From an uncultured Bacteroidota bacterium (GTDB lineage Bacteria; Bacteroidota; Bacteroidia; NS11-12g; UBA9320): 64,000 nt of DNA. Made by a program: the position numbers and the translations under genes. Below are positions 27,111 through 35,468 of this stretch, in pieces. The notes beneath the pieces are model-generated. The model did not search any database, was not told where the DNA came from, and saw nothing but the letters and a program-made list of their open reading frames with translations. The first letter of the stretch is position 1. Every line of letters starts with the position of its first letter. The DNA is taken from contig CAJWLP010000003.1 in NCBI GenBank assembly GCA_913043145.1, positions 19,858-83,857 on the forward strand, in the 5' to 3' direction.

Positions 27111-28025
27111 TTGATAAATTACTATAAAATACTGGGTTTAGAAAATTATGCATCTGTTGCTGTTGTAAAAGTTGCATATAAAAAACTTATCAAACAATAT
27201 CATCCCGATGTAAGCTCAGACCCCGATGCAGAGGAGATGGCTAGATACCTTAATCTTGCAAAAGATTTTTTGGGAAATCAAGAGTCTAAAGATAACTATG
27301 ATAGGCAATTAAAATTAGCTTATTTGATTGAAATAAATCGATTAAAAAGTAAATCAAAGCTCAAAGAAAATAAATATTGGAAATCATTATCTGTAGATGA
27401 GAGAAAATCAAGGGTAGATGAGGCACATAAGATTAAAATTAAAGAAAAATACGAGAAGAGTCTCTCTATTTTTCCATTGCCTTACAGACTTATTGGGATT
27501 ATCATTTTTTTAATCTGGGGGCTTCAGATTATGTTCTCTAATTACTTTCTTAATTACACTGCAAATGCATATATTTGGGTAGTATTGGGATATTTTATTT
27601 TTGGAGGTACATTGGCTGTCTCAGCCAGTGAGGCATATACCTATTTGACTACAAAATCCCTACATAAACCCATTAGGCTCAATTTTGAGCGATGGATTGC
27701 TGTTTCTTTTGTATCTTTATTAGTAATTGGTATTGTAGGTGTTTCAATCTTGAATTCTGTAAGAAAATCATATCTCATTAGTAACGATTTTGATTACACA
27801 ACTGCAATAATTGATTTTGAAAGAAGCTCACTTGACAGACTCATTGTTAGTTATGAGGTAAATCAAAATGAATACATTAAGAGAATGGATGTATCTTTCA
27901 ATGAAGTAGTTAAGCTTTCTAAGAATCGGATTGTTTTGAGATTTGCTAGAATAAATCCGTTGATTTGTGAGGTGGTTCTAAAATCAGATTCAGTTAAGTT
28001 TAATAATCCTAAATTTTTAGAATAA
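27111..28025 (+). CDS. Membrane-anchored J-domain (DnaJ-like) protein
   Basis: The N-terminal J domain (about residues 1-65, YYKILGLENYASVAVVKVAY to DNYDRQL) carries the HPD motif in QYHPDVS that stimulates DnaK ATPase. A charged linker follows, then three membrane helices (about residues 125-145, 153-175 and 195-215) and a roughly 85-residue soluble C-terminal part. It lacks the Gly/Phe and zinc domains of true DnaJ, so it is a specialised J protein bringing DnaK to the membrane. The start is a TTG at 27111, which puts the J domain exactly at the N terminus. Its 3' end overlaps the convergent TonB receptor gene by 17 bases. Confidence 0.85.
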   Translation: MINYYKILGLENYASVAVVKVAYKKLIKQYHPDVSSDPDAEEMARYLNLAKDFLGNQESKDNYDRQLKLAYLIEINRLKSKSKLKENKYWKSLSVDERKSRVDEAHKIKIKEKYEKSLSIFPLPYRLIGIIIFLIWGLQIMFSNYFLNYTANAYIWVVLGYFIFGGTLAVSASEAYTYLTTKSLHKPIRLNFERWIAVSFVSLLVIGIVGVSILNSVRKSYLISNDFDYTTAIIDFERSSLDRLIVSYEVNQNEYIKRMDVSFNEVVKLSKNRIVLRFARINPLICEVVLKSDSVKFNNPKFLE

Positions 28026-30516
28026 ACCTAAAGTTGAGTCTTCTGCCTGTCAAAAAGTTAGGTACACCGTATACATTATTAGAGAAGTCTTTGACTAAGA
28101 CATACGAAATGGTATTGTTTACTTGTAAAAGATTAAAAACTTCAATACTTGCCCAAAGTGATTCAATGTTTTTAAATTTTGAGGAACGTCTTTTAGATGT
28201 TTTATCTAGAAGTATTTTTGAAAATCCAATATCGACTCTACGATATGCTGGTATTTTGAATCCTGGATTTTGACGATTTTCAGCATTAAAAAAGAAAGGC
28301 ATTTTTGATCCATAAACCAAACTTAAATTAAGTTTATAGCTTGGATTACTTGGGAGCTCGTCTTGAAACATGATAGAAAAGTTTAACCGTTGATCTGTAG
28401 GTCTTCTCAACCAATCACTAAGTTGTTCGGAGCCATTATTATCTGTGTAATATAAACGTTCTTTGGTTTGTAGTATTGAAAAATTAAACCATGATTCTAT
28501 ACCTTCAACAAATTCACCATTGACCCGAGCATCAAGTCCTGTAGCATATCCTTGAGAACTATTTTCAGCCAAATATCGAATTCGAACATTATCTACTATA
28601 TAGGGAATCATTCTATCTTGGTGCTTATAATAAAGCTCACTTATGAATTTGAATGGTCTTCCCCATGCTTCAAAATTCATGTCTCCACCAAATACAAAAT
28701 GGATTGATCGTTGTGCTTTAATAGACGGATTGAGAGTCCCATCTAACCTTCTGAGCTCTCTATAAAATGGCGGTTGGTAATAGTATCCACTTGCAAATCG
28801 TAATAGCCAATCTCTTTTTGTTTGTATAGTATCACTAGTACCATACTTTAATTTTGTGCTATCGTTATATTTTTTGTTGGGTTCCCATGAAAATTGCATC
28901 CTTGGACTGATGACATTCTCTTGGTTATAATTCCAGTAATTTGTTCGTATACCATAGGTTACTTTGGTGTTAGATGATTTATTGATGTATTGGCTGTTTT
29001 GAATGTATCCATTGATACGATAACTTTGAATGTCAATATTAGCTTTTAAAAATTCATCCAATACAATTGCTGGTTTATCCTGAGTATTGATGGTTGTGAT
29101 GTTATACTCACTGCTATCATTATATCTCCACTCTTTTAGTCGATCAGATATTTGTTCATTTTTAAATCCAACTCCCCACTGTAAGGTTGAATTTTTACCA
29201 ATATATCGTCCTTTATGAGTTGCAGAGTATACTTGTGCTTCCAAATCATTGCGTGCATGGTCGATAAAATAACCAATGCCTAATAGAGCTTTTTCATTTG
29301 CAAAGTCATCAGATCCAAAATTGGTTTCTAATTCGGATAGACGATATGCTCCTTCAACAGTAAAGTGCTCTCTTTCGGTTGTTGTATATGATGAGGTATT
29401 GAATTTTAGTGTGATATTTTTTTTAGGTTTATAATCTAAACTTAAAGCATTCATCCATGTAGTGTATTGCATGAGTTCGTTTCCACCAAAAGCAATAAAT
29501 AGGCTGATAGCACTATTAATATTACCAAAACTTGTTTGCTGACTTTGAGGAGATACCAAATATCTATTTTGCGAAAGTGTGCTAAGGTATGAAAGACTTA
29601 GATTTGATTTTAAACGGTATTTTAGTAGCGTCTGAAGGTCAAAAAATAGGGGTTTATAATCACCCTGAACATCTAAACTTCCTAGTAAATATTGGTTTGC
29701 TCTGAAACGTGCCCCAACCAAATAGGAAAAGCGTTTATTTTTACTTCTATTTTCAAAATGTAGGCTAGAGCCAAGTAAGCTGGCCTGTATTGTATACCTA
29801 AGGGTGTCAGGCTCTCGATATTTAATGTCTAGTACAGATGAAAGCTTATCTCCATATTTAGCCTGGAATCCACCAGCAGAAAATTCTACTTGGTCAACCA
29901 TTTCAGGATTAATAACACTTAATCCTTCTTGTTGGCCACTGCGAACTAGAAAAGGACGATATACTTCAATATCATTAACATAGACAAGATTTTCGTCAAA
30001 ATTTCCACCTCTTACGCTGTAGCCTGAAGACAATTCACCTCCACCAGAACTAATTCCTATACCAATTAATTTTAACTTTTGTTCAAACCCTGAAGTATTT
30101 GAAAAATATTCAAGTTTTTTTGGGTCAATTTTGATGAGCGGACGATCTCTATTTTTGTCTCCAATAACAATTGCAGTTTCAAGAGAAATAGATGATTTCA
30201 GGTTAAAGTTTTGTTTGTATTCTTTGTTTGCTAAAAATGGACCGATTTTTTTTTCAATGGTTTCAGTTGATAAAGATATTTGTACAATTAAAATCTTGTT
30301 TGACGGTACATTAAAGCTAAAGTTACCATCGACAGTAGAATAGGTAGAAATTGCAGTTCCTTTAATTTTAATGAAAGCGTTTGAAATAGGAGTTTTTTCT
30401 GAATCTAAAACCTTGCCATTAATTGAAGATTGAGACAAACCAATCACACTGTAAAAAAGAATAGATATGGTTATTAGATGTGATTTCAAAAGAATAGTAA
30501 CGTGATAGGATGTCAA
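28009..30516 (-). CDS. TonB-dependent outer-membrane receptor with carboxypeptidase-regulatory-like domain
   Basis: This is an outer-membrane gated channel energised by TonB for uptake of an unknown nutrient. After a signal peptide ending near GLSQ there is a carboxypeptidase-D regulatory-like domain (SSINGKVLDSEKTPISNAFI, about residues 30-110), then the plug (GYSVRGGNFDENLVYVNDIE, about 168-187) and a beta-barrel to residue 835. It has no partner SusD gene next to it, so a polysaccharide role is not implied. The start is probably a TTG at 30514-30516, immediately after the rpe stop codon. The 3' end overlaps the convergent J-domain gene by 17 bases. Confidence 0.9.
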   Translation of the reverse strand: MTSYHVTILLKSHLITISILFYSVIGLSQSSINGKVLDSEKTPISNAFIKIKGTAISTYSTVDGNFSFNVPSNKILIVQISLSTETIEKKIGPFLANKEYKQNFNLKSSISLETAIVIGDKNRDRPLIKIDPKKLEYFSNTSGFEQKLKLIGIGISSGGGELSSGYSVRGGNFDENLVYVNDIEVYRPFLVRSGQQEGLSVINPEMVDQVEFSAGGFQAKYGDKLSSVLDIKYREPDTLRYTIQASLLGSSLHFENRSKNKRFSYLVGARFRANQYLLGSLDVQGDYKPLFFDLQTLLKYRLKSNLSLSYLSTLSQNRYLVSPQSQQTSFGNINSAISLFIAFGGNELMQYTTWMNALSLDYKPKKNITLKFNTSSYTTTEREHFTVEGAYRLSELETNFGSDDFANEKALLGIGYFIDHARNDLEAQVYSATHKGRYIGKNSTLQWGVGFKNEQISDRLKEWRYNDSSEYNITTINTQDKPAIVLDEFLKANIDIQSYRINGYIQNSQYINKSSNTKVTYGIRTNYWNYNQENVISPRMQFSWEPNKKYNDSTKLKYGTSDTIQTKRDWLLRFASGYYYQPPFYRELRRLDGTLNPSIKAQRSIHFVFGGDMNFEAWGRPFKFISELYYKHQDRMIPYIVDNVRIRYLAENSSQGYATGLDARVNGEFVEGIESWFNFSILQTKERLYYTDNNGSEQLSDWLRRPTDQRLNFSIMFQDELPSNPSYKLNLSLVYGSKMPFFFNAENRQNPGFKIPAYRRVDIGFSKILLDKTSKRRSSKFKNIESLWASIEVFNLLQVNNTISYVLVKDFSNNVYGVPNFLTGRRLNFRFILKI

Positions 30517-31164
30517 CTATTGTTTCAACGTGAGTATAGTTTCAGTGGGGTTCGGGCTTGAAAAAACTGAACTCCCAGCAACAAGAACATTGGCACCACA
30601 CTCTAAGAGCTTTTGGTAATTTTCAGTATTTACGCCACCATCAACTTCGATTAATGGCTGGTGATTTTTTAATTGACAAATACTATTGAGTTGTTGGAGT
30701 TTCATGTAAGTATTTTCGATAAATGATTGCCCTCCAAAACCTGGATTTACACTCATTATGCAGATCAAGTCTATTTCTTTAAAAACGTCATTTAATAAAT
30801 GAACAGGGGTGTGAGGATTTATTGCTACTCCAGATAGGCAACCCATTTCTTTTATAGCATTAAGTGTTCGATGTAGGTGGGTACAAGCCTCATAATGTAC
30901 AGTAATTACCTCAGCTCCATTATCTGCACATTGTTGAATATATTGATCAGGATTTGATATCATTAAATGAACATCAAGGGGTTTGGTTGCATGCTTATTT
31001 ATAGCCTTCATCACTGGAAAACCAAAAGATATATTAGGAACAAAGTCTCCATCCATTATGTCAATATGAAACCAATCAGCCTCACTAGAATTTACCATCT
31101 CGATGTCTTTTTGAAGATTAGCAAAATCTGCAGCTAAGATTGAGGGAGCAATTTTATGTGTCAT
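30517..31164 (-). CDS. rpe: Ribulose-phosphate 3-epimerase
   Basis: Rpe interconverts ribulose 5-phosphate and xylulose 5-phosphate in the pentose phosphate pathway. The TIM-barrel signatures are all present: KIAPSILAADFANL, FHIDIMDGDFVPNISFG (metal-binding His and Asp), MSVNPGFGGQ and PLIEVDGGVN. Length 215 is normal. It sits in the tight minus-strand series recF-dciA-rpe-TonB receptor, with two bases to dciA and none to the receptor gene, so cotranscription is very likely even though the functions differ. Confidence 0.97.
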   Translation of the reverse strand: MTHKIAPSILAADFANLQKDIEMVNSSEADWFHIDIMDGDFVPNISFGFPVMKAINKHATKPLDVHLMISNPDQYIQQCADNGAEVITVHYEACTHLHRTLNAIKEMGCLSGVAINPHTPVHLLNDVFKEIDLICIMSVNPGFGGQSFIENTYMKLQQLNSICQLKNHQPLIEVDGGVNTENYQKLLECGANVLVAGSSVFSSPNPTETILTLKQ

Positions 31165-31166
31165 TT

Positions 31167-31451
31167 TTAATAGAAATTTATATCGTTAATTATTTTTTGT
31201 TTGGCAAAATCATTGATTTTGTCAATAAGTACAAGTTTATGATATCTGAGTTCGTTTTTCAAAGCAGGAGATGTCATTGTAAGGTATAACACCTTTTTAT
31301 TAATGAATATTTTAGATGTTTTTTTTGCAATCACAGTTCCAACAATTTGTTCCCAGCTATTAATAACACTGGTTTCTTCGTATTTATACCCTTGGTCATA
31401 GGATTTAAAAACGGTAGATATTAGGTCTTTGATGGATTTTTCCTCTTTCAA
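31167..31451 (-). CDS. DciA/DUF721 family protein
   Basis: This 94-residue protein belongs to the DUF721 family. In many bacteria that family corresponds to DciA, which helps load the replicative helicase at the origin. Visible family features are the helix around SIKDLISTVFKSY, then the Trp-containing NSWEQIVGTVIAKKTSKI (about residues 30-47), and the KH-like end LKNELRYHKLVLIDKIN. It starts at a TTG (31449-31451) directly after the recF stop. The neighbourhood with recF agrees with a replication role. The identification as functional DciA is from family knowledge only. Confidence 0.85.
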   Translation of the reverse strand: MKEEKSIKDLISTVFKSYDQGYKYEETSVINSWEQIVGTVIAKKTSKIFINKKVLYLTMTSPALKNELRYHKLVLIDKINDFAKQKIINDINFY

Positions 31452-32516
31452 CTAATCTAGTGTAATGGTTTTGAACGGTTTACCTATTTCCTCACAAAAT
31501 GATTTTAATCTTGAGGAATTTGTATCTGTAATAAATATTTGTCCAAAGTTACCATTTTTAATAATCTCTGTAAGTACTTTAGATCGTTCTTCATCAATTT
31601 TTTCAAATATATCATCCAATAGAAGAATTGGAGACCACTCTTTTTTATCTTTTAAATAATCAAATTCTGCTAATTTTAAAGCAATTAGTCCAGATTTTAT
31701 TTGACCTTGTGACCCATATTTTTTAAGGCTAAAATTATCGAGTTCAATTTCAATTTCATCTTTGTGAGTACCACTTGAACTTCTATGAATAGCAATATCC
31801 TTGGTTCTGTTTATATTGACTAATTCAGTGTAGGTGTTTTTAGAAAGTTGACTTTTGTAAATTAGTTTTATGTGCTCTTTGTTATCTGATAATTGATGAT
31901 ATTTTAAATTGAAATAGGAGCTGAATTCTTCAAAAAATCTTGTTCTAGCTTCAAAAATATTTTGAGCAAGAGGTCCAATTTGCTCGTCTAGTGTTTGAAT
32001 TAAAGTTAGGTCAACGGTATCTTCTTTTAGGTGCTTATTTCGATGCTCAATAAGTTTGTTGTATTTGACTAGTGTTTTTAAATGTTTGTGATTTATTTGA
32101 CTAATTATTTGATTTGTGAATGATCTTCTTTTGTCATTTGTGCCATAGATTAGTTCAATGTCATTGGGTGCAATTACTACGGCAAGAAATTGTCCAATAT
32201 GTTCAGATAGGTGTTTGTATGGAATGCTATTTTTTTCTATGATTTTTCGTCCTCCTCGTTTTAATTTAACTTTTAAATGAAATTTGTCTTTGTTTTCAAT
32301 TTCTGCTAAAATTCCTGATTGGGATTGATCTGTTTGTATACATTGAACATCGGTAGAGGAAAAGTAAGACTTTCCAAGGCACAAAAAGTGTATTGCATCC
32401 AAGACCGAAGTTTTGCCAACACCATTCAGTCCGGCAATAGCTGTTACCTCTTCCATCTCAAGACTTAAGTCATTGTGGTTCTTAAAAAAGACTAAAGATA
32501 ATTTTTGTACTTTCAA
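31452..32516 (-). CDS. recF: DNA replication/repair protein RecF
   Basis: RecF binds gapped DNA with RecO and RecR and helps load RecA during recombinational repair. The SMC-like ATPase parts are Walker A AGLNGVGKTSVLDAI (about residue 30), signature-like YGSQGQIKSGLIALKLAE, and Walker B PILLLDDIFEKID. The frame is open to 32585, but the first 23 residues there are not RecF-like and would run into the divergent pdhA start. A TTG at 32514-32516 gives MKVQKLSLVFFKNH, the normal RecF beginning, and a protein of about 354 residues. It is the first gene of a four-gene minus-strand series. Confidence 0.94.
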   Translation of the reverse strand: MKVQKLSLVFFKNHNDLSLEMEEVTAIAGLNGVGKTSVLDAIHFLCLGKSYFSSTDVQCIQTDQSQSGILAEIENKDKFHLKVKLKRGGRKIIEKNSIPYKHLSEHIGQFLAVVIAPNDIELIYGTNDKRRSFTNQIISQINHKHLKTLVKYNKLIEHRNKHLKEDTVDLTLIQTLDEQIGPLAQNIFEARTRFFEEFSSYFNLKYHQLSDNKEHIKLIYKSQLSKNTYTELVNINRTKDIAIHRSSSGTHKDEIEIELDNFSLKKYGSQGQIKSGLIALKLAEFDYLKDKKEWSPILLLDDIFEKIDEERSKVLTEIIKNGNFGQIFITDTNSSRLKSFCEEIGKPFKTITLD

Positions 32517-32525
32517 GTGTGTAAA

Positions 32526-32551
32526 TTGAGCAATTAAAATTGTTATTTTTG
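32526..32551 (+). promoter_or_regulatory. Putative pdhA promoter
   Basis: TATTTTTG at 32544-32551 matches TAnnTTTG exactly and is followed by GCCGCACC, a context common at Bacteroidota start sites, 17 bases before the pdhA ATG. A TTG at 32526-32528 lies 15 bases upstream, somewhat closer than usual for a -33 element. It lies in the short space between divergent recF and pdhA. Confidence 0.5.
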
Positions 32552-32567
32552 CCGCACCAAATATAAA

Positions 32568-33560
32568 ATGGCAAAAGCAAAGCACACTAAAAAAACTTAT
32601 ATAGATTGGTACAGATTGATGTTACTAATCAGAAGATTTGAGGAAAAATCAGCTCAAATGTATGGTCAAAACAAAATTCGTGGATTCTGTCACTTGTACA
32701 TTGGACAAGAAGCTGTTGTTGCGGGAATGGTATCTGCAAAAAAGGACGGAGATAAAGTGATTACAGCATATAGAGATCATGGTCACGCACTTGCCATGGG
32801 GATTTCTGCAAATGCAGTTATGGCTGAATTATTCGGAAGAGTTGATGGTTGTAGTAAGGGAAAAGGAGGAAGTATGCATATGTTCTCAAAAGAGCATGAT
32901 TTCTTTGGTGGCCACGGTATTGTAGGTGGTCAAATTCCTTTAGGTGCAGGTATTGCATTAGCAGAACAATATAAGGGAACTGATAATGTCTGTTTTTGCT
33001 ACATGGGAGACGGAGCTGTTAGGCAAGGTGCATTACATGAGACATTTAACATGGCAATGGTATGGAATTTACCTGTTGTATTTATTTGTGAGAACAATAA
33101 TTATGCAATGGGGACTTCTGTAGAAAGAACAACTAATGTTACTGATATTTATAAAATGGCATCTTCCTATGAAATGAATTCAGAACAAGTTGATGGCATG
33201 AGTTGTGAGGCTGTTCATGATTGCATGAAGAGAACTGCTGATCGTGCAAGAAAAGGTGGTGGTCCAACTTTTGTTGAGCTTAAAACATATCGATACAGAG
33301 GGCATTCAATGAGTGATCCAGCTAAATATAGAACAAAAGATGAAGTAGAAGAGTATAGAAAAGTTGATCCAATTGAAGTGGTGAAAGCTACTATTCTTAA
33401 GTCTAAGTTTTTAACCGAAAAAGGGTTAGAAGAAATTGAAGAAAGTGTGGAAGCTGAAGTTCAAGCATCTGTTGAATTTGCTGATAACTCACCTTTTCCT
33501 AGTCCAGATGAAATTTACAAGGATGTGTACGAAACTGAATATCCTTTTATAGTAGAATAA
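32568..33560 (+). CDS. pdhA: Pyruvate dehydrogenase E1 component, alpha subunit
   Basis: This is the thiamine-diphosphate-binding alpha subunit of the E1 enzyme that decarboxylates pyruvate for acetyl-CoA formation. It contains RGFCHLYIGQEAVVAGM, AYRDHGHALAMG, GGSMHMFS, FFGGHGIVGGQIPLGAGIA, the ThDP/Mg motif GDGAVRQGALHETFNMA, and the regulatory-loop region YRYRGHSMSDPAKYR. Length 330 is standard. In many Bacteroidota pdhA is followed by the E2 gene, but here the next gene encodes a TPR protein, so the partners must lie elsewhere. Confidence 0.95.
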   Translation: MAKAKHTKKTYIDWYRLMLLIRRFEEKSAQMYGQNKIRGFCHLYIGQEAVVAGMVSAKKDGDKVITAYRDHGHALAMGISANAVMAELFGRVDGCSKGKGGSMHMFSKEHDFFGGHGIVGGQIPLGAGIALAEQYKGTDNVCFCYMGDGAVRQGALHETFNMAMVWNLPVVFICENNNYAMGTSVERTTNVTDIYKMASSYEMNSEQVDGMSCEAVHDCMKRTADRARKGGGPTFVELKTYRYRGHSMSDPAKYRTKDEVEEYRKVDPIEVVKATILKSKFLTEKGLEEIEESVEAEVQASVEFADNSPFPSPDEIYKDVYETEYPFIVE

Positions 33561-33563
33561 CGC

Positions 33564-33571
33564 TATTTTTG
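33564..33571 (+). promoter_or_regulatory. Possible -7 element before the TPR gene
   Basis: TATTTTTG, an exact TAnnTTTG match followed by CAAACC, lies 17 bases before the ATG of the TPR gene. No clear -33 element is visible in the end of pdhA. Confidence 0.35.
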
Positions 33572-33587
33572 CAAACCATTTAAAACA

Positions 33588-34262
33588 ATGAACACAGAAG
33601 AACAAACCACAGAAAATAAGGGAATTGAATCATTTGTTCAGTTTTTTGAAAAACATAAAAATAATGCAATTGCTGCTGGTGTAGCACTTATTATTTTGGC
33701 TGGAGGCATTTATTATTACAATGATGTATATACTCCTCAACAAGAGATGGATGCTGCAGATAGTTTTTTTATGGCTGAAAGATACTTTGGTCTTGATTCG
33801 CTTGATAAAGCTCTAATGGGTGATGGTATTCATCTTGGAATGATTGATATTGCTGATGAGTTTGGATCGACAAAAATTGGAAATCAAGCATCTTACTATG
33901 CGGGAAGAATTTTGCTAGAAAAAGGTAAATTTGAAGAAGCATTGGACTATTTAAGTAATGTCTCTATGGATGATCAAATAATGGCAGCTCAAGTAATTAC
34001 CTTGCAAGGAGATTGCTATTCTGAAATGGAAAATTATTCAAAAGCAGGCAAAATCTACATGTCTGCAGCCAATAATCGTGACAATCAGTTAACAACCCCA
34101 TATGCCCTGTTAAAAGCTGGAGCAGCCTATGAACAAGCAGGTTCTTTTGATAATGCTATTGATGCTTACACAGAGATAGAAGAATCTTATCCAAATTCAA
34201 GACAGGCTGAACTTGTAAAAGCACTTGTTGCTCGGGCTAAAGCTAAACAAGCTAGCCAATAG
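33588..34262 (+). CDS. Membrane-anchored tetratricopeptide repeat protein
   Basis: This 224-residue protein has a short acidic N terminus, one membrane helix (about residues 24-44, NNAIAAGVALIILAGG) and a periplasmic region of TPR-like helix pairs. Examples are SYYAGRILLEKGKFEEALDY, GDCYSEMENYSKAGKIYMSA and ALLKAGAAYEQAGSFDNAID. The layout resembles YfgM-type ancillary proteins. It probably serves as a protein-interaction scaffold at the inner membrane. The gene is six bases ahead of ribH, an arrangement I associate with Bacteroidota in general. Confidence 0.85.
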   Translation: MNTEEQTTENKGIESFVQFFEKHKNNAIAAGVALIILAGGIYYYNDVYTPQQEMDAADSFFMAERYFGLDSLDKALMGDGIHLGMIDIADEFGSTKIGNQASYYAGRILLEKGKFEEALDYLSNVSMDDQIMAAQVITLQGDCYSEMENYSKAGKIYMSAANNRDNQLTTPYALLKAGAAYEQAGSFDNAIDAYTEIEESYPNSRQAELVKALVARAKAKQASQ

Positions 34263-34267
34263 ATATA

Positions 34268-34741
34268 ATGGCTGACTATGCAAATCAAAATTTTTTAAGT
34301 GACAAGATTAACTTGCCACATACCAATTTTAAAATTGCGATTGTCACCGCTATGTGGAATGGAGAAATTACTTCTAGACTAAAATCTGGAGCAATAGAAA
34401 CGCTTGCTAAGTCTGGTATTCCATTTAAAAATATTACTGCTTGGGATGTGCCGGGTTCATATGAACTTATTTATGCAGCTAATAAGTTAGCTAATGAGGG
34501 TATGGATGCAATTATTTGCATTGGAGTTGTAATTAAAGGTGAAACACCCCATTTTAATTTTATTTGTGATGCTGTAGCCAATGGAATATCTCAAATTACT
34601 ATTGAGCAGAATATCCCCATAGGTTTTGGTGTGTTAACTACCTCAAACAAACAACAAGCCATAGAGCGAGCAGGTGGAGATCACGGCCATAAAGGAGAAG
34701 AAGCAGCCTGGACTGTCTTGAAACTTCTAGAGAGACAATAA
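34268..34741 (+). CDS. ribH: 6,7-dimethyl-8-ribityllumazine synthase
   Basis: RibH condenses the ribityl-pyrimidine with 3,4-dihydroxybutanone phosphate in the next-to-last step of riboflavin synthesis, as a large cytoplasmic oligomer. Visible motifs are AIVTAMWNGEIT (substrate-binding Trp, about residue 30), WDVPGSYELIYAA (about 58-70), IGVVIKGETPHFNFI (catalytic His region) and IPIGFGVLTTSNKQQAIERAG. Length 157 is normal. It follows the TPR gene after five bases. Confidence 0.97.
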   Translation: MADYANQNFLSDKINLPHTNFKIAIVTAMWNGEITSRLKSGAIETLAKSGIPFKNITAWDVPGSYELIYAANKLANEGMDAIICIGVVIKGETPHFNFICDAVANGISQITIEQNIPIGFGVLTTSNKQQAIERAGGDHGHKGEEAAWTVLKLLERQ

Positions 34742-34828
34742 TTTAAGTCGAAATTCATTTTTTTAACCAAATTTATTCCTAGCTTGTATATTGCGAGTAA
34801 ATAATTATATTTTTTTAATAACTTTAAA

Positions 34829-35440
34829 ATGAGAAAAATTCTGATAAATTTTGGTCTAATAAGTTTTCTCTCTATTTTGATTGCATTTGGTACATTATGG
34901 TATCTAAATATTTATACGAACCACGATAGTGTTTTAATTGAAGTAGCAGATCTAAGCGGTCTTGCTGCTGATGATGCACTTAATCTTTTAGCTGAGGCAG
35001 ATTTAGAAGGTGAAGTGACAGACACAGTATATAAAGACGGTGTAGAAAAGTTGTCTGTAATCAATCAAAATCCTATTGCTGGCATGAAAGTTAAGCCAGG
35101 TAGGAAGGTCTATTTAGTTATCAATATCAATACTATACCAATGGTTAAGGTGCCTGATTTAGCTAATAAAACTTCGCTTTCACAAGCTCGTAATATTTTA
35201 ATTAGAAAGCATCTGAAAATTGGTAAAATAACCGAACAAATATCACTATCTGTTAGAACTGAAAACGATCAACCTGTACTTGCTCAATATTACCCAGGAA
35301 CTACCAACCCTATAAAACCTGAAACTGAAGTTGAACGCAATTCAGAGATAGACCTCGTTGTTGGAGTATACGGATTTGGAGATTCCGATAGTATGCATGT
35401 TCAAGATTTTGTTGATTCAGATATCGAAAAAGAGGATTAA
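34829..35440 (+). CDS. PASTA-domain membrane protein
   Basis: A single N-terminal membrane helix (about residues 5-28) is followed by two or three PASTA-like units of about 65 residues: VADLSGLAADDALNLL, VPDLANKTSLSQARNIL, and a more divergent third unit around QPVLAQYYPGTTNPI. PASTA domains often sense or bind cell-wall fragments or beta-lactam-like ligands, usually attached to kinases or penicillin-binding proteins. Here no catalytic domain is attached. The acidic tail (DSDIEKED) closes the 203-residue protein. Such stand-alone proteins occur in Bacteroidota and their role is unknown. The T9SS cargo gene follows after 28 bases. Confidence 0.85.
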   Translation: MRKILINFGLISFLSILIAFGTLWYLNIYTNHDSVLIEVADLSGLAADDALNLLAEADLEGEVTDTVYKDGVEKLSVINQNPIAGMKVKPGRKVYLVININTIPMVKVPDLANKTSLSQARNILIRKHLKIGKITEQISLSVRTENDQPVLAQYYPGTTNPIKPETEVERNSEIDLVVGVYGFGDSDSMHVQDFVDSDIEKED

Positions 35441-35468
35441 TTTTTATTAAACACTTTAAAAAATAAAT

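Noticed and set aside
32517..32585. N-terminal extension of recF to 32585
   Set aside because: The extra 23 residues are not RecF-like and would overlap the divergent pdhA start; the TTG at 32516 gives the normal N terminus.
34742..34828. Gap after ribH, examined for a tRNA or riboswitch
   Set aside because: It is AT-rich without a cloverleaf or conserved pairing; nothing supported.
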